From: Prado023 sp963788325
GTDB lineage: Bacteria; Actinomycetota; Actinomycetes; S36-B12; CAIYMF01
Direction: 5' to 3'
Assembly: GCA_963788325.1 (NCBI GenBank)
Contig: CAWBGJ010000003.1
Coordinates: 119,387 to 183,386 of the forward strand
Length of the DNA stretch: 64,000 bases
The notes beneath the pieces are model-generated. The model saw only the letters and a program-made list of their open reading frames with translations, was not told the DNA's origin and searched no databases. Shown in pieces: positions 22,732 to 31,822 of this stretch. Positions within the stretch are counted from its first letter, which is position 1. Every line of letters starts with the position of its first letter. The position numbers were made by a program, and so were the translations under genes.

Positions 22732-24279
22732 ATGGCAGAGCAGGGCAAGGGGTCGTCTGGCGGCGGCTCACGCAGTGGGAGCAGTCCTGGCGGGTCGTCG
22801 GGCCGTGGGAAGCCCGCGCGCGGCAAGCCGCCGGCAGGGCGTTCGTCCGGCGGTGGTTCCCACTCGCGTGGGTCGAAGCAGTCCTCGGGTCGGTCCCCGT
22901 CGAGCAAGCCGTCGTCCAAGGGGTCGTCAGGGGAGCCCTCGACCGGGAAGCCCTCCTCGGGCGGTCCGTCGTCCAGTCGGCCTCCCTCGAGCAGCGGTTC
23001 CGGCAGGCCCTCCTCCAGCAGGCCCTCCTCCAGCAGGCCCCCCTCGGGCGGTACCTCGTCGGGAGGCAGATCCTCCGGGAGGCCCTCCTCGACCAGCACC
23101 CGATCGTCGGGTTCCTCCTCAAGCAGGCCCCCGACGGGGAAGCCCTCCTCGAGCAGGCCCTCGTCCACAGGGGGGCCACCGGCCTCGTCGAGACCCCCCT
23201 CGGGCGGATCGGCGGACTCACGCGGCGGATCGGGTGGCGCCGTGCGGGCTCCCCGAAGTCCGTCCGGCTCCACCTCGACGCGCGCCAGCGGCGCACGCGA
23301 CGGTTCCGGTGGCGCCCGGAGCTCGCAGGGCAGCCGGGCCGAAAGCCGTGACCAGTCCCGATCCGGTGGTGGCCGGGGAGCCGGTGCGCCCTCCGGGCGG
23401 GGCGCCCCGGACCGCGGCCGGACCCAGCCACCGCGCCGCTCTGACGGTCCGGCCGACCCGATCATCCCGGATGACGTGGACGCCACAGCCCTGGACCGCG
23501 TGACCCGCAACTCGTTGCGCACGCTGCCCGAGGGACTGGCCGAGATCGTCGCGCGGCACCTGGTCGCTGCTTCCCTCGTGCTTCCCGATGACCCGGCACT
23601 CGCGCTGGCCCACGCCCGGGCCGCCTCTCGGCGCGCGGGCCGCGTGGCCGTCATCCGGGAGGCGGTCGGCGTGGCTGCCTATGCCGCGGGTGACTACGGC
23701 ACGGCCCTGACCGAGTTGCGTGCTGCTGCACGGATCTCCGGATCCACCGAGTACCTGCCGATGATGGCCGACTGCGAGCGCGGGCTGGGCCGACCTGAGC
23801 GTGCACTCGCGCTGGCGTCCTCGGCAGAGTCGAGCACGTTGGATCGTGACGGGAAGGTGGAGCTGCTCATCGTGGCGGCTGGCGCCCGCCGTGACCTGGG
23901 CCAGGCCGAGGCAGCCGTCCTCACGTTGCAGGTGCCGGCGCTGCGCTCGCGTGCGCGCGGCGAATGGCTGGCCAGGCTGCGCTACGCCTACGCCGACGCC
24001 CTGCTCGAGGTGGGGCGCACGGACGAGGCTCGCACCTGGTTCGCCCAGGCCGCCGAGGTCGATCCCGAGGGTGTCACCGATGCCGCGGACCGCCTCGACG
24101 AGCTCGAGGGCATCACCTTCGAGCAACTCGACGACGACGAGGACCTCGGCCACGAGGATGCCGCCTCCGATCCCCCCGCGGTGGTGGGCAGCCCGTTCGA
24201 TGAAGGCTCGGACGAAGCGCCCGTGCCGGCAGAAGCGAGCGCCGAAGGGCCGGACAACCTGGGCACCGAGGCAGGCTGA
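22732..24279 (+). CDS. TPR protein with long Ser/Gly/Arg/Pro-rich disordered N-terminus (Rv1691-like)
   Basis: 515 residues in two parts. Residues 1 to about 240 are almost only Ser, Gly, Pro and Arg, with imperfect SSSRPSS-type repeats, hence disordered and very basic. Residues about 245-455 are helical with tetratricopeptide-like repeats: VAAYAAGDYGTALTELRAAA, LGRPERALALASSAE and VGRTDEARTWFAQAAEVDPEG. An acidic tail follows. Its place before a HAD phosphatase and tlyA matches Rv1691 of M. tuberculosis, a protein of unknown function. The start ATG at 22732 has GGGGATG context after GAGAGGACTGGGG. Homologues have much shorter tails; the expansion may come from repeat slippage. Confidence 0.8.
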   Translation: MAEQGKGSSGGGSRSGSSPGGSSGRGKPARGKPPAGRSSGGGSHSRGSKQSSGRSPSSKPSSKGSSGEPSTGKPSSGGPSSSRPPSSSGSGRPSSSRPSSSRPPSGGTSSGGRSSGRPSSTSTRSSGSSSSRPPTGKPSSSRPSSTGGPPASSRPPSGGSADSRGGSGGAVRAPRSPSGSTSTRASGARDGSGGARSSQGSRAESRDQSRSGGGRGAGAPSGRGAPDRGRTQPPRRSDGPADPIIPDDVDATALDRVTRNSLRTLPEGLAEIVARHLVAASLVLPDDPALALAHARAASRRAGRVAVIREAVGVAAYAAGDYGTALTELRAAARISGSTEYLPMMADCERGLGRPERALALASSAESSTLDRDGKVELLIVAAGARRDLGQAEAAVLTLQVPALRSRARGEWLARLRYAYADALLEVGRTDEARTWFAQAAEVDPEGVTDAADRLDELEGITFEQLDDDEDLGHEDAASDPPAVVGSPFDEGSDEAPVPAEASAEGPDNLGTEAG

Positions 24280-24280
24280 C

Positions 24281-25390
24281 GTGCGGGCTGGCTTCACCGC
24301 CACGACCGAGCCGCTCGCCTCGGTGTACGACGTCGCCCTGCTGGACCTGGACGGCGTCGTGTACGTCGGGCCTGATGCGGTGCCGCACGCGGCGCGGTCC
24401 CTGGACGATGCCCGCGCGCTGCATGGGATGCGGGCGGCCTTCGTGACCAACAATGCGGCGCGACCACCCGCGGTCGTCGCTGAGCACCTGCGGGCGCTGG
24501 GCGTGCGCGCCACTGACGCCGATGTGGTCACCTCGGCCCAGGCCGGTGCTCGGATGCTCGCGCAACAGCTGGTACCGGGGTCGGCCGTTCTTGCCGTGGG
24601 AGGGCCCGGGGTGGGCGCGGCCCTCGTCCAGCGGGGCCTGGTGCCCGTCAGCTCTGCCGACGATGATCCGGTCGCGGTCCTCCAGGGGTATGGCCCGGAC
24701 GTGGGGTGGCGCCAGCTCGCCGAGGCGTCCCTGGTGATCGAGCGTGGCCTGCCGTGGGTCGCGACCAACCTGGACGCGACCATCCCGACCCCACGCGGCC
24801 GGGTGCTGGGCAACGGGGCGATGGTCGCGGCACTACGAGCGGCCACCGGGGTGGAGCCCCTCGTGGCCGGCAAGCCCGAACCGCCGCTGATGCTCGAATC
24901 GGTCGAGCGCACCGGTGCCCAGACCCCGCTGGTGGTCGGTGACCGGCTGGACACCGACATCGAGGGCGCCACCCGCACGGGGATCGCCTCCCTGCTCGTG
25001 CTGACCGGCGTCACGCACTGGCCCGACTTGTTCGGCGTCGGGGCGCCGCACCGTCCCACGTACCTCGACCATGACCTGCGCGGCCTGCTCGAGGCCCAGC
25101 CCGAGGTCGGCGTGCATCAGGAGGGGGACCTGCTGATCGGGACCTGCCGTGGCATCCAGATTCGAGTCCCGGTGGCTCCGGTGGCCGTGGGACCGACGCC
25201 CACGTCGGGCGTGGGTGGGGCCGCGCAGGTGGATCCCGCGTGGTGGCTTCTGACTGACGATCGGCCAGCCCCGGGGGCGCGAGCGGCGGACCTGGACGTG
25301 GTGCGCGCAGCCGTGGGCGTGGCCTGGTACGCGGCTGATGCCGCCCTGACAGTGCGAGGCTCGGCCAGCGTCCTGCAGGCGCAGCCCTGA
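24281..25390 (+). CDS. HAD-superfamily hydrolase, subfamily IIA (NagD/PGP-like phosphatase)
   Basis: 369 residues from a GTG one base after the preceding stop. The HAD motif I DLDGVVYVG carries the nucleophile Asp and the acid/base Asp, motif II is in FVTNNAARPP, the Lys is in VAGKPEPP, and motif IV is VVGDRLDTDIEGATRTG. The C2-type cap and the order of motifs fit the NagD/p-nitrophenyl phosphatase group, so phosphoglycolate or related sugar phosphates are plausible substrates. A C-terminal extension of about 100 residues is shared with actinobacterial Rv1692-type proteins (Rv1692 has been reported as a glycerol-3-phosphate phosphatase). Co-transcribed with the TPR gene. Confidence 0.88.
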   Translation: MRAGFTATTEPLASVYDVALLDLDGVVYVGPDAVPHAARSLDDARALHGMRAAFVTNNAARPPAVVAEHLRALGVRATDADVVTSAQAGARMLAQQLVPGSAVLAVGGPGVGAALVQRGLVPVSSADDDPVAVLQGYGPDVGWRQLAEASLVIERGLPWVATNLDATIPTPRGRVLGNGAMVAALRAATGVEPLVAGKPEPPLMLESVERTGAQTPLVVGDRLDTDIEGATRTGIASLLVLTGVTHWPDLFGVGAPHRPTYLDHDLRGLLEAQPEVGVHQEGDLLIGTCRGIQIRVPVAPVAVGPTPTSGVGGAAQVDPAWWLLTDDRPAPGARAADLDVVRAAVGVAWYAADAALTVRGSASVLQAQP

Positions 25391-25448
25391 CACGCACCGG
25401 GCCAGCAGCATCGCAGCGGTACCCTGCAGGCATGCAGAGGGGCCCATC

Positions 25449-25733
25449 ATGATCGACATCGTCAAGGACTACACCGCCATCGCCCGGGGCAACGTGCAGT
25501 CGACCCGGAGCCGGATCGCCCGGACGAGCCGCACCGGTGTCCAGCAGGTGCACGCGTTGATCTCCGAACAGCTTGCCGACCCGCCCGGCGCTGGGGTGGT
25601 GCGCCAGGTCGTCCACAGCCACGAGGTTCTGGGGGAGCGGGTGCACTCCGAGGTCGAGGACGAGATCCGGGCGCTGCGTGAGCAGGTGGCGCGCCTCGAG
25701 CGGATGATCGCCGGCCTGCGGGGCGACCGGTGA
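25449..25733 (+). CDS. Small coiled-coil protein of unknown function
   Basis: 94 residues, ATG start behind GAGGGGCCCATC. Nothing in it was recognised as a named domain. The C-terminal third has heptad-like spacing of Leu, Val and Ile (SEVEDEIRALREQVARLERM), a likely coiled coil. Genes of this size between the HAD phosphatase and tlyA are regular in actinobacteria (Rv1693-type position). It overlaps the next small gene by four bases (GTGA). Confidence 0.7.
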   Translation: MIDIVKDYTAIARGNVQSTRSRIARTSRTGVQQVHALISEQLADPPGAGVVRQVVHSHEVLGERVHSEVEDEIRALREQVARLERMIAGLRGDR

Positions 25734-25939
25734 CCGACGGCCACCAGCAGGGAGGCCCGCCAGCCCCGGGCACCGAGCCGATCCACCCACCGGAGCCCAG
25801 CGGCGACCCGCGCGTGGACGACGCCCTGTCCCGGCTCGCCGAGCTCGGCGACCTGCCGCTGGCCGACCAGGTCGAGGTCTACACCGACATCCATCGTCGA
25901 TTGGCGGGCGTGCTCGCCGACCAGGACAGCCAGGCCTGA
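25730..25939 (+). CDS. Small conserved hypothetical protein next to tlyA
   Basis: 69 residues from a GTG overlapping the previous stop. A Pro/Gly-rich start is followed by a short helical core, VDDALSRLAELGDLPLADQVEVYTDIHRRLAGVLAD (positions about 30-65), which resembles the small protein often encoded between Rv1692 and tlyA homologues. No function is known. It ends three bases before the tlyA ATG, so it is part of the same operon. Confidence 0.65.
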   Translation: MTDGHQQGGPPAPGTEPIHPPEPSGDPRVDDALSRLAELGDLPLADQVEVYTDIHRRLAGVLADQDSQA

Positions 25940-25942
25940 CTG

Positions 25943-26746
25943 ATGGCCCGACGGCGCCTGGACGCCGAGCTGGTGCGCCGAGGCATGGCCCGTTCGCGCG
26001 AGCAGGCCCGGGAGCTGATCGAGGCGGGCCGCGTGCGGGTGGCCGGCGCGACCGCGACCAAGCCGGCCACCCAGGTCGATGAGGCCGCCGGGCTGTTCGT
26101 GGTGGCCGCTGCCCAGGGCCCGGACTACGTCTCTCGCGGGGCGCACAAGCTGCTGGGGGCGCTGGCCGCATTCGACCCCGACGGCGAGCTCGTCGCGGGT
26201 CGACGCGCGCTGGACGCCGGGGCCTCGACCGGCGGGTTCACCGACGTCCTGCTGCGAGCAGGAGCGCAGCGCGTGATCGCGCTGGACGTCGGCTACGGAC
26301 AGCTGGCCTGGTCACTGCGCACCGACGAGCGGGTCACTGTCATGGACCGCACGAACCTGCGCGCGGTCACCGCAGACGACCTGCCCTACCGCCCGGACCT
26401 GGTCGTCGCAGACCTGTCGTTCATCTCGCTGCGGCTCGTCCTGCCTGTGCTGGCCGGCATCGTGGCGCCGGGTGCGGACCTGTTGCTGATGGTCAAGCCC
26501 CAGTTCGAGGTGGGCCGTGAGGCGCTGGGCAGTGGCGGAGTGGTCCGCGAGCCGGCCCTGCGCGAGGCGGCCGTGGTGAGCGTGGCGCAGGCTGCGTACG
26601 CTGCTGGCGTGGGCACCGCGGGCGTCGTCGCCAGCCCGTTGCCCGGTCCCAGCGGCAACGTCGAGTACTTTCTTCACCTGCGGGCCGATGCGGGGCCCCC
26701 AGTTCTGCACGACATCGCGCGAGCCGTCGAGGAGGGCCCCGGATGA
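25943..26746 (+). CDS. tlyA: TlyA-family rRNA 2'-O-methyltransferase
   Basis: 267 residues. The N-terminal S4 RNA-binding domain (about 1-60) reads RLDAELVRRGMARSREQARELIEAGRV, and the FtsJ/RrmJ-like SAM methyltransferase domain follows, with the SAM loop LDAGASTGGFTDVLL and VDLSFISLR-type motif ADLSFISLRLVLP. In M. tuberculosis TlyA methylates the 2'-OH of C1409 in 16S and C1920 in 23S rRNA and affects capreomycin susceptibility; the family identity is clear but the exact targets here are inferred. Its stop overlaps the NAD kinase start (ATGA). Confidence 0.92.
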   Translation: MARRRLDAELVRRGMARSREQARELIEAGRVRVAGATATKPATQVDEAAGLFVVAAAQGPDYVSRGAHKLLGALAAFDPDGELVAGRRALDAGASTGGFTDVLLRAGAQRVIALDVGYGQLAWSLRTDERVTVMDRTNLRAVTADDLPYRPDLVVADLSFISLRLVLPVLAGIVAPGADLLLMVKPQFEVGREALGSGGVVREPALREAAVVSVAQAAYAAGVGTAGVVASPLPGPSGNVEYFLHLRADAGPPVLHDIARAVEEGPG

Positions 26747-27663
26747 CCAGCCCGGCCGCAGGCCCCCGACGTGTCCTGCTGGTGACCAACACCCGCCGCC
26801 AGGAGGCCCTGCTCGCGGCGCGCACGACCGCACAGGCGCTGCTGGACCGTGGGTTGGCCGTGGCGGCTCCTGCAGACGAGTGGACCGTGCTGGCCGTGCC
26901 GGGCCTGACCTCGGTGGACCTCGACGCCGAGGGTGCCGCGGCGCAGGGTTGCGAGCTGGTCGTGGTGCTCGGCGGCGACGGCACTCTGCTGCGCGGTGCC
27001 GAGCGGGCCCGTGGTCTGGCGGTGCCGCTGCTGGGCGTGAACCTCGGCCACGTCGGGTTCCTGGCTGAGCTCGAGCGGGAGGACCTCAACGAGGTCGTCG
27101 ACGCGGTCGTCGCCCGGGACTACCGCGTCGAGCAGCGGATGACCGTCGAGGCCCGGATCCTGGCCGACGGGGTCGAGGTGGAACGGACCTGGGCGCTCAA
27201 CGAGGTCTCCATCGAGAAGGCCCCTGAGGACCGGATGCTCGACCTCATGGTCGAGGTGGACGGCCGCCCGCTCTCGCGCTGGTTGTGCGACGGCGTGGTC
27301 TGCGCCACCCCGACCGGATCGACGGCGTACGCGTTCTCCGCGGGCGGCCCGGTGGTCTGGCCCGAGGTGGAGGCCCTGCTGCTGGTGCCGCTGAGCGCGC
27401 ACGCGCTGTTCGCGCGCCCGCTGGTCACGGCGCCGACCAGCCGGATCGTCGTGGACAGCGTCGCCCCGGAGAAGCAGGGCGTGCTCTGGGCCGATGGCCG
27501 CCGCGCGTTCGACCTGCCGCACAACGCCCGGATCGAGGTGGTCCGCAGCCCCGAGCCGGTGTCGTTCGCCCGGCTGCGCAGCGCGCCGTTCACCGACCGG
27601 CTCGTGGCCAAGTTCGCCCTGCCGATCGACAGCTGGCGAGGGGCGGCGGAGGGCCGCCGGTGA
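26743..27663 (+). CDS. nadK: NAD kinase
   Basis: 306 residues. ATP (or polyphosphate)-dependent phosphorylation of NAD to NADP. The diagnostic GGDGT motif is at residues 77-81 (VVLGGDGTLLRGAE), followed by GVNLGHVGFLAE, ALNEVSIEK and the CATPTGSTAYAFSAGGP motif that binds NAD. Length and order match the family. It is placed between tlyA and recN with four-base overlaps on both sides, the same order as in other actinobacteria. Confidence 0.95.
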   Translation: MTSPAAGPRRVLLVTNTRRQEALLAARTTAQALLDRGLAVAAPADEWTVLAVPGLTSVDLDAEGAAAQGCELVVVLGGDGTLLRGAERARGLAVPLLGVNLGHVGFLAELEREDLNEVVDAVVARDYRVEQRMTVEARILADGVEVERTWALNEVSIEKAPEDRMLDLMVEVDGRPLSRWLCDGVVCATPTGSTAYAFSAGGPVVWPEVEALLLVPLSAHALFARPLVTAPTSRIVVDSVAPEKQGVLWADGRRAFDLPHNARIEVVRSPEPVSFARLRSAPFTDRLVAKFALPIDSWRGAAEGRR

Positions 27664-29406
27664 TCCACGAGCTGCGTATCACCGACCTGGGCGTGATCGC
27701 CGAGGCAGCCTGCTCGTTCGCCCCCGGCTTCACGACCGTGACCGGTGAGACCGGCGCGGGCAAGACCATGGTGGTCAGCGGCCTGGGCCTGCTCGCCGGG
27801 GGCCGTGCCGACGCCGGCCTGGTCCGCTCCGGGGCTGCTCGGGCCGCGGTCGAGGGCTGGTTCGACCCACCCGACCCGGAGTTGCTCCAGGTGGTGACCG
27901 ACGCCGGCGGCGAGGTGGACGACGAGGGCCTGACCGCTGCCCCGGATCGTGGCCGCACGCGGGCGCAGCGTTCTCGGTGGGCGCGGGGTGCCCTCGGCGC
28001 TGCTCAGTGAGGTGGTGGGCCAGCTGCTCGTGATCCACGGTCAGCACGACCAGACCCGGATCGGGGCCCGTGCCCTGGCCCTGCTCGACGCCTTCGCGGG
28101 CCCGGACACGGTGGCGCTGGCCGGCGAGGTGGGCAGCGCGGTGGCGCAGCTGCGGGGCCTGGAGCGGCAGGTCGCCGACCTGCGCGAGGCTGTCCGGGAG
28201 CGCGCCCGGGAGCTCGATGTCCTGGAGTTCTCGCTGGCCGAGATCGCCGAGGTCGACCCGCAGCCCGGTGAGGACGTCGCGCTGGCGGCCGAGTCCGAGC
28301 GCCTGGCGCACGCAGACACCCTCCTCGGGGCCGCACACGCCGCCCGCCAGGCGATCGCTGCCGATTCCGACCTCGAGGGTCCCGGCGATGCCATGGGGCT
28401 GCTGGCCACCGCCCGCCGCGAGCTCGAGTCCGCGGCTGCCCATGATGCGGACCTGGCCGGTCCAGCTGCGGCGATCCGCTCGGTCATGGCCCAGCTCGGG
28501 GAGGTGGCCGCCGATCTGTCCGGCTACGCCCAGGACATCGATGCCGACCCCCGCCGGCTGGCCGTGGTGCAGCAGCGCCAGGCCGACCTCGGTCGGCTGA
28601 TCCGCAAGTACGGCGCGGACGTGGCCGAGGTGCTGGCCTGGGCACAGGATGCTGCGGCTCGTGCGGCAACCCTGGCTGGGGCCGATGAACGGATCCACCA
28701 GCTGGACGCCCAGATCGTCGCCCTGCGCGCGCTGCTGGCCGAGCGGTGCACGGTGCTCCACGAGCAGCGCGCGGCCGCCGCGGCCCGGTTCGCCGAGGCG
28801 GTCACCGCCGAGCTGGCCGCGCTGGCGATGCCCCGGGCGCGCGTCGAGTTCGCCCTGACAGCCACCCCGGACCCCGACGGGCTGGCGGTGCCCGGCCACG
28901 CCGGGCCGGTCGCCCTGCGCACGACCGGCATCGACGACTGCGCGCTGCTGCTGGCGGCCAATCCGGGCGCCCCGCTGAGGCCGATCGCGCAGGCGGCCTC
29001 CGGCGGTGAGCTCTCGCGCGTGATGCTTGCCGTGCAGGTGGTCCTGGCCGGTGCCGACCCGGTGCCGACCATGGTCTTCGACGAGGTGGACGCCGGTGTG
29101 GGCGGTGCTGCCGCGATCGAGGTCGGCCGGCGGCTGGCGGTCCTGAGTCGCAGCACGCAGGTGATCGTCGTGACGCACCTGGCCCAGGTGGCGGCCTTCG
29201 CCGACCGGCACCTGGTCGTGACCAAGGACTCCGACGGGTCGGTGACCGCCTCGTCGGTCGTCAGGGTCGAAGGGGATGCGCGCGTGCGCGAGCTGTCGCG
29301 CATGCTCGGCGGGATGGCGCAGTCCCAGGCCGCCGGTGACCACGCGCGCGAGCTGCTGGACCTCGCGCGTGCAACGCCCAGCGCGTCGCGCGCAGATCCG
29401 TCCTGA
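27660..29406 (+). CDS. recN: DNA repair protein RecN, frameshifted near 27943
   Basis: SMC-like ATPase that acts in double-strand break repair. The first frame (27660 to about 27943) gives the Walker A part, TVTGETGAGKTMVVSGLGLL, and runs to DDEGLTAA. The homologous chain continues in another frame as RIVAARGRSVLGGRGVPSALLSEV, then the long coiled coil, the signature ASGGELSRVMLAVQV and Walker B MVFDEVDAGVGG. Joined, it is about 580 residues, normal for RecN. All motifs are intact, so a one-base consensus error (the CTGCCCCGG region) is more likely than a true mutation. GTG start overlaps the nadK stop. steA and steB, usually next, are absent. Confidence 0.9.
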
Positions 29407-29438
29407 CCTGGCCGCCCGGCGCGATAGTCTGGCGCCCC

Positions 29439-31079
29439 ATGGGTGCTCCTGCGACAACCAAGCACGTGTTCGTCACCGGAGGCGTCGCCTCCTCCTTGGG
29501 CAAGGGGCTCACCGCCTCCTCCCTGGGGAGTCTGTTGAAGGCCCGCGGGCTACGGGTGACGATGCAGAAGCTCGACCCGTACCTCAATGTCGACCCCGGG
29601 ACGATGAACCCGTTCCAGCACGGCGAGGTGTTCGTCACCGACGACGGTGCGGAGACCGACCTCGACGTCGGGCACTACGAGCGGTTCCTGGACACCGACC
29701 TGCACGGTTCGGCGAACGTGACCACCGGGCAGGTGTACTCCACCGTGATCGCGCGCGAGCGTCGCGGTGAGTACCTCGGCGACACCGTCCAGGTGATCCC
29801 GCACATCACCAACGAGATCAAGCGCCGGATCCTGGAGATGGCCCAGCCCGGGGTGGACGTGGTGATCACCGAGGTCGGCGGCACCGTCGGTGACATCGAG
29901 AGCCTGCCCTTCCTGGAGTCGGTGCGCCAGATCCGCCACGAGCTCGGCCGGAGCAACACCTTCGTGCTGCACGTCTCGCTGCTGCCCTACATCGGGCCCT
30001 CCGGCGAGCTCAAGACCAAGCCGACCCAGCACTCGGTTGCCCAGCTCCGCTCGATCGGCCTGCAGCCCGACGCGCTGGTCCTGCGTGCGGACCGTCCGGT
30101 GCCCGACAGCATCAAGCGCAAGGTGTCGCTGATGTGCGACGTCGACGACGAAGCCGTCGTGGCCGCGGTCGATGCCCCCTCCATCTACGACATCCCCAAG
30201 GTGCTGCACACCGAGGGCCTGGACGCCTACGTGGTGCGGCGCCTGGACCTGCCGTTCCGCGACGTCGAGTGGACCCTGTGGGGGGAGCTGCTGCGCCGGG
30301 TCCACCAACCGGCGCACGAGGTGACCGTGGCCCTGGTCGGCAAGTACGTGGACCTGCCCGACGCCTACCTGTCGGTCAGCGAGGCGCTGCGGGCCGGCGG
30401 GTTCGCCAACGACGCCCGGGTGACGCTGCGCTGGGTGGCCTCCGACGACTGCGCGACACCGGCCGGTGCTCAGGCCGCGCTGGGGGGCGTGGACGCGGTG
30501 TGCGTGCCCGGCGGGTTCGGGGTGCGCGGCATCGAGGGCAAGCTCGGGGCGCTGACCTGGGCCCGCGAGTCGGGCACGCCCACGCTCGGGCTGTGCCTGG
30601 GCCTGCAGTGCATGGTCATCGAGGCCGCCCGGAACCTCGCCGGGTTGCCAGCGGCCAACTCCCTGGAGTTCGACGAGGCCACCCCGGACCCGGTCGTGGC
30701 CACCATGGCCGACCAGCTCGACGTGGTCAGCGGCGAGCGCGACATGGGCGGCACGATGCGTCTGGGCCTCTACCCGGCCACGCTGGTCGAGGGATCCGTG
30801 GTGGCGCAGGCCTACGGGTCCACCTCGGTGGCCGAGCGGCACCGGCACCGCTACGAGGTCAACAACGCCTACCGCGAGCAGCTGGCGGCGGCCGGCCTGG
30901 TGTTCTGCGGGACCTCACCGGACGACCACCTCGTGGAGTTCGTCGAGCTGCCCCGCGAGGTGCACCCCTACTACGTGGGCACCCAGGCGCACCCCGAGTT
31001 CCGCTCCCGGCCGACGCGCGCGCACCCGCTGTTCGAGGGCCTGATCGCCGCGGCGCTCGCCCGGCAGGCCGGGGCGTGA
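29439..31079 (+). CDS. pyrG: CTP synthase (glutamine hydrolysing)
   Basis: Makes CTP from UTP, ATP and glutamine. 546 residues. The N-terminal synthase domain begins with KHVFVTGGVASSLGKGLTAS and carries the nucleotide-binding motifs, including GTVGDIESLPFLE. The C-terminal class I glutamine amidotransferase has the nucleophile Cys in LGLCLGLQCM and the His/Glu pair in AHPEF. The ATG at 29439 is 32 bases after recN. Its stop overlaps the GTG of the NUDIX gene. Confidence 0.97.
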   Translation: MGAPATTKHVFVTGGVASSLGKGLTASSLGSLLKARGLRVTMQKLDPYLNVDPGTMNPFQHGEVFVTDDGAETDLDVGHYERFLDTDLHGSANVTTGQVYSTVIARERRGEYLGDTVQVIPHITNEIKRRILEMAQPGVDVVITEVGGTVGDIESLPFLESVRQIRHELGRSNTFVLHVSLLPYIGPSGELKTKPTQHSVAQLRSIGLQPDALVLRADRPVPDSIKRKVSLMCDVDDEAVVAAVDAPSIYDIPKVLHTEGLDAYVVRRLDLPFRDVEWTLWGELLRRVHQPAHEVTVALVGKYVDLPDAYLSVSEALRAGGFANDARVTLRWVASDDCATPAGAQAALGGVDAVCVPGGFGVRGIEGKLGALTWARESGTPTLGLCLGLQCMVIEAARNLAGLPAANSLEFDEATPDPVVATMADQLDVVSGERDMGGTMRLGLYPATLVEGSVVAQAYGSTSVAERHRHRYEVNNAYREQLAAAGLVFCGTSPDDHLVEFVELPREVHPYYVGTQAHPEFRSRPTRAHPLFEGLIAAALARQAGA

Positions 31080-31768
31080 GCCCTGCGCCGGCGGGAACTG
31101 GCAGCGACGGTTCCGGGCGCACCTCGGGCGCTGGCGCGAGCGGCTCGGTCTGGCCCGGCGAACTCCCGCTGACCGATGAGCCGCACCGCTTCCCCGTGCA
31201 GGGGCAGGTGCAGCAGTTCAGCGGCGCGAAGTGGTCGGTGTGGTCCGAGACCGTCGACATCGACGGTGATGTGGTGGTCCGCGACGTGCTGCGCCATCCC
31301 GGTGCCGTGGCGGTCGCGGCGGTCGACGACCAGGGCCGGATCCTGTTGATCCGCCAGTACCGGCACCCGGTGGCTGCCTACCTCTGGGAGGTGCCCGCCG
31401 GGCTGCTCGACAAACCCGACGAGGACATGCTCGAGTGCGCACGTCGTGAGCTCGCCGAGGAGGCCGGGGTGAGCGCCGAACAGTGGGGGCCGCTGCTCGA
31501 GCTGGCCCTGAGCCCCGGCGGCACCAGCGAGCGGATCACGGTGTTCCTCGCGACCGGGCTGACCATCGATCCGGACTCGCGCCCTCACACAGGCGAGGCC
31601 GAGGAGCGTGAACTGCCGCAAGCCTGGCTGGCGATCCCGGAGGCGGTCGACCGGTGCTTGGACGGGTCCATCTCGAACGCGACCGCGGTGGCCGCGATCC
31701 TGGCCCTGGCCGCCCGTCCGCAGCGACTCGCACGCTCCGCTGATCGCTCGGCACCTGATTCGGCCTAG
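31076..31768 (+). CDS. NUDIX hydrolase, ADP-ribose pyrophosphatase type
   Basis: 230 residues from a GTG overlapping the pyrG stop. The NUDIX box is complete, GLLDKPDEDMLECARRELAEEAGV in two readable halves (Gly, then RELAEEAGV), about residues 108-131. Upstream IRQYRHPVAAYLWEVPAG and the downstream SPGGTSERI match ADP-ribose pyrophosphatases (Rv1700-type). It hydrolyses ADP-ribose to AMP and ribose 5-phosphate in the family. The first 35 residues are Gly/Ser-rich and probably not part of the fold, so a later start is possible. Confidence 0.88.
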   Translation: MSPAPAGTGSDGSGRTSGAGASGSVWPGELPLTDEPHRFPVQGQVQQFSGAKWSVWSETVDIDGDVVVRDVLRHPGAVAVAAVDDQGRILLIRQYRHPVAAYLWEVPAGLLDKPDEDMLECARRELAEEAGVSAEQWGPLLELALSPGGTSERITVFLATGLTIDPDSRPHTGEAEERELPQAWLAIPEAVDRCLDGSISNATAVAAILALAARPQRLARSADRSAPDSA

Positions 31769-31822
31769 ACTGCCGCCGCGCGGGGGTCCCCGCGACGTGC
31801 GTCGGAGAGGAAAGTCGCGCCA

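Noticed and set aside
22491..23654. Minus-strand frame upstream of the 53-residue gene, Glu/Leu/Pro-rich repeats
   Set aside because: It mirrors the codon repeats of the Ser/Arg-rich tail on the plus strand; the small gene has its own ribosome site at 22490.
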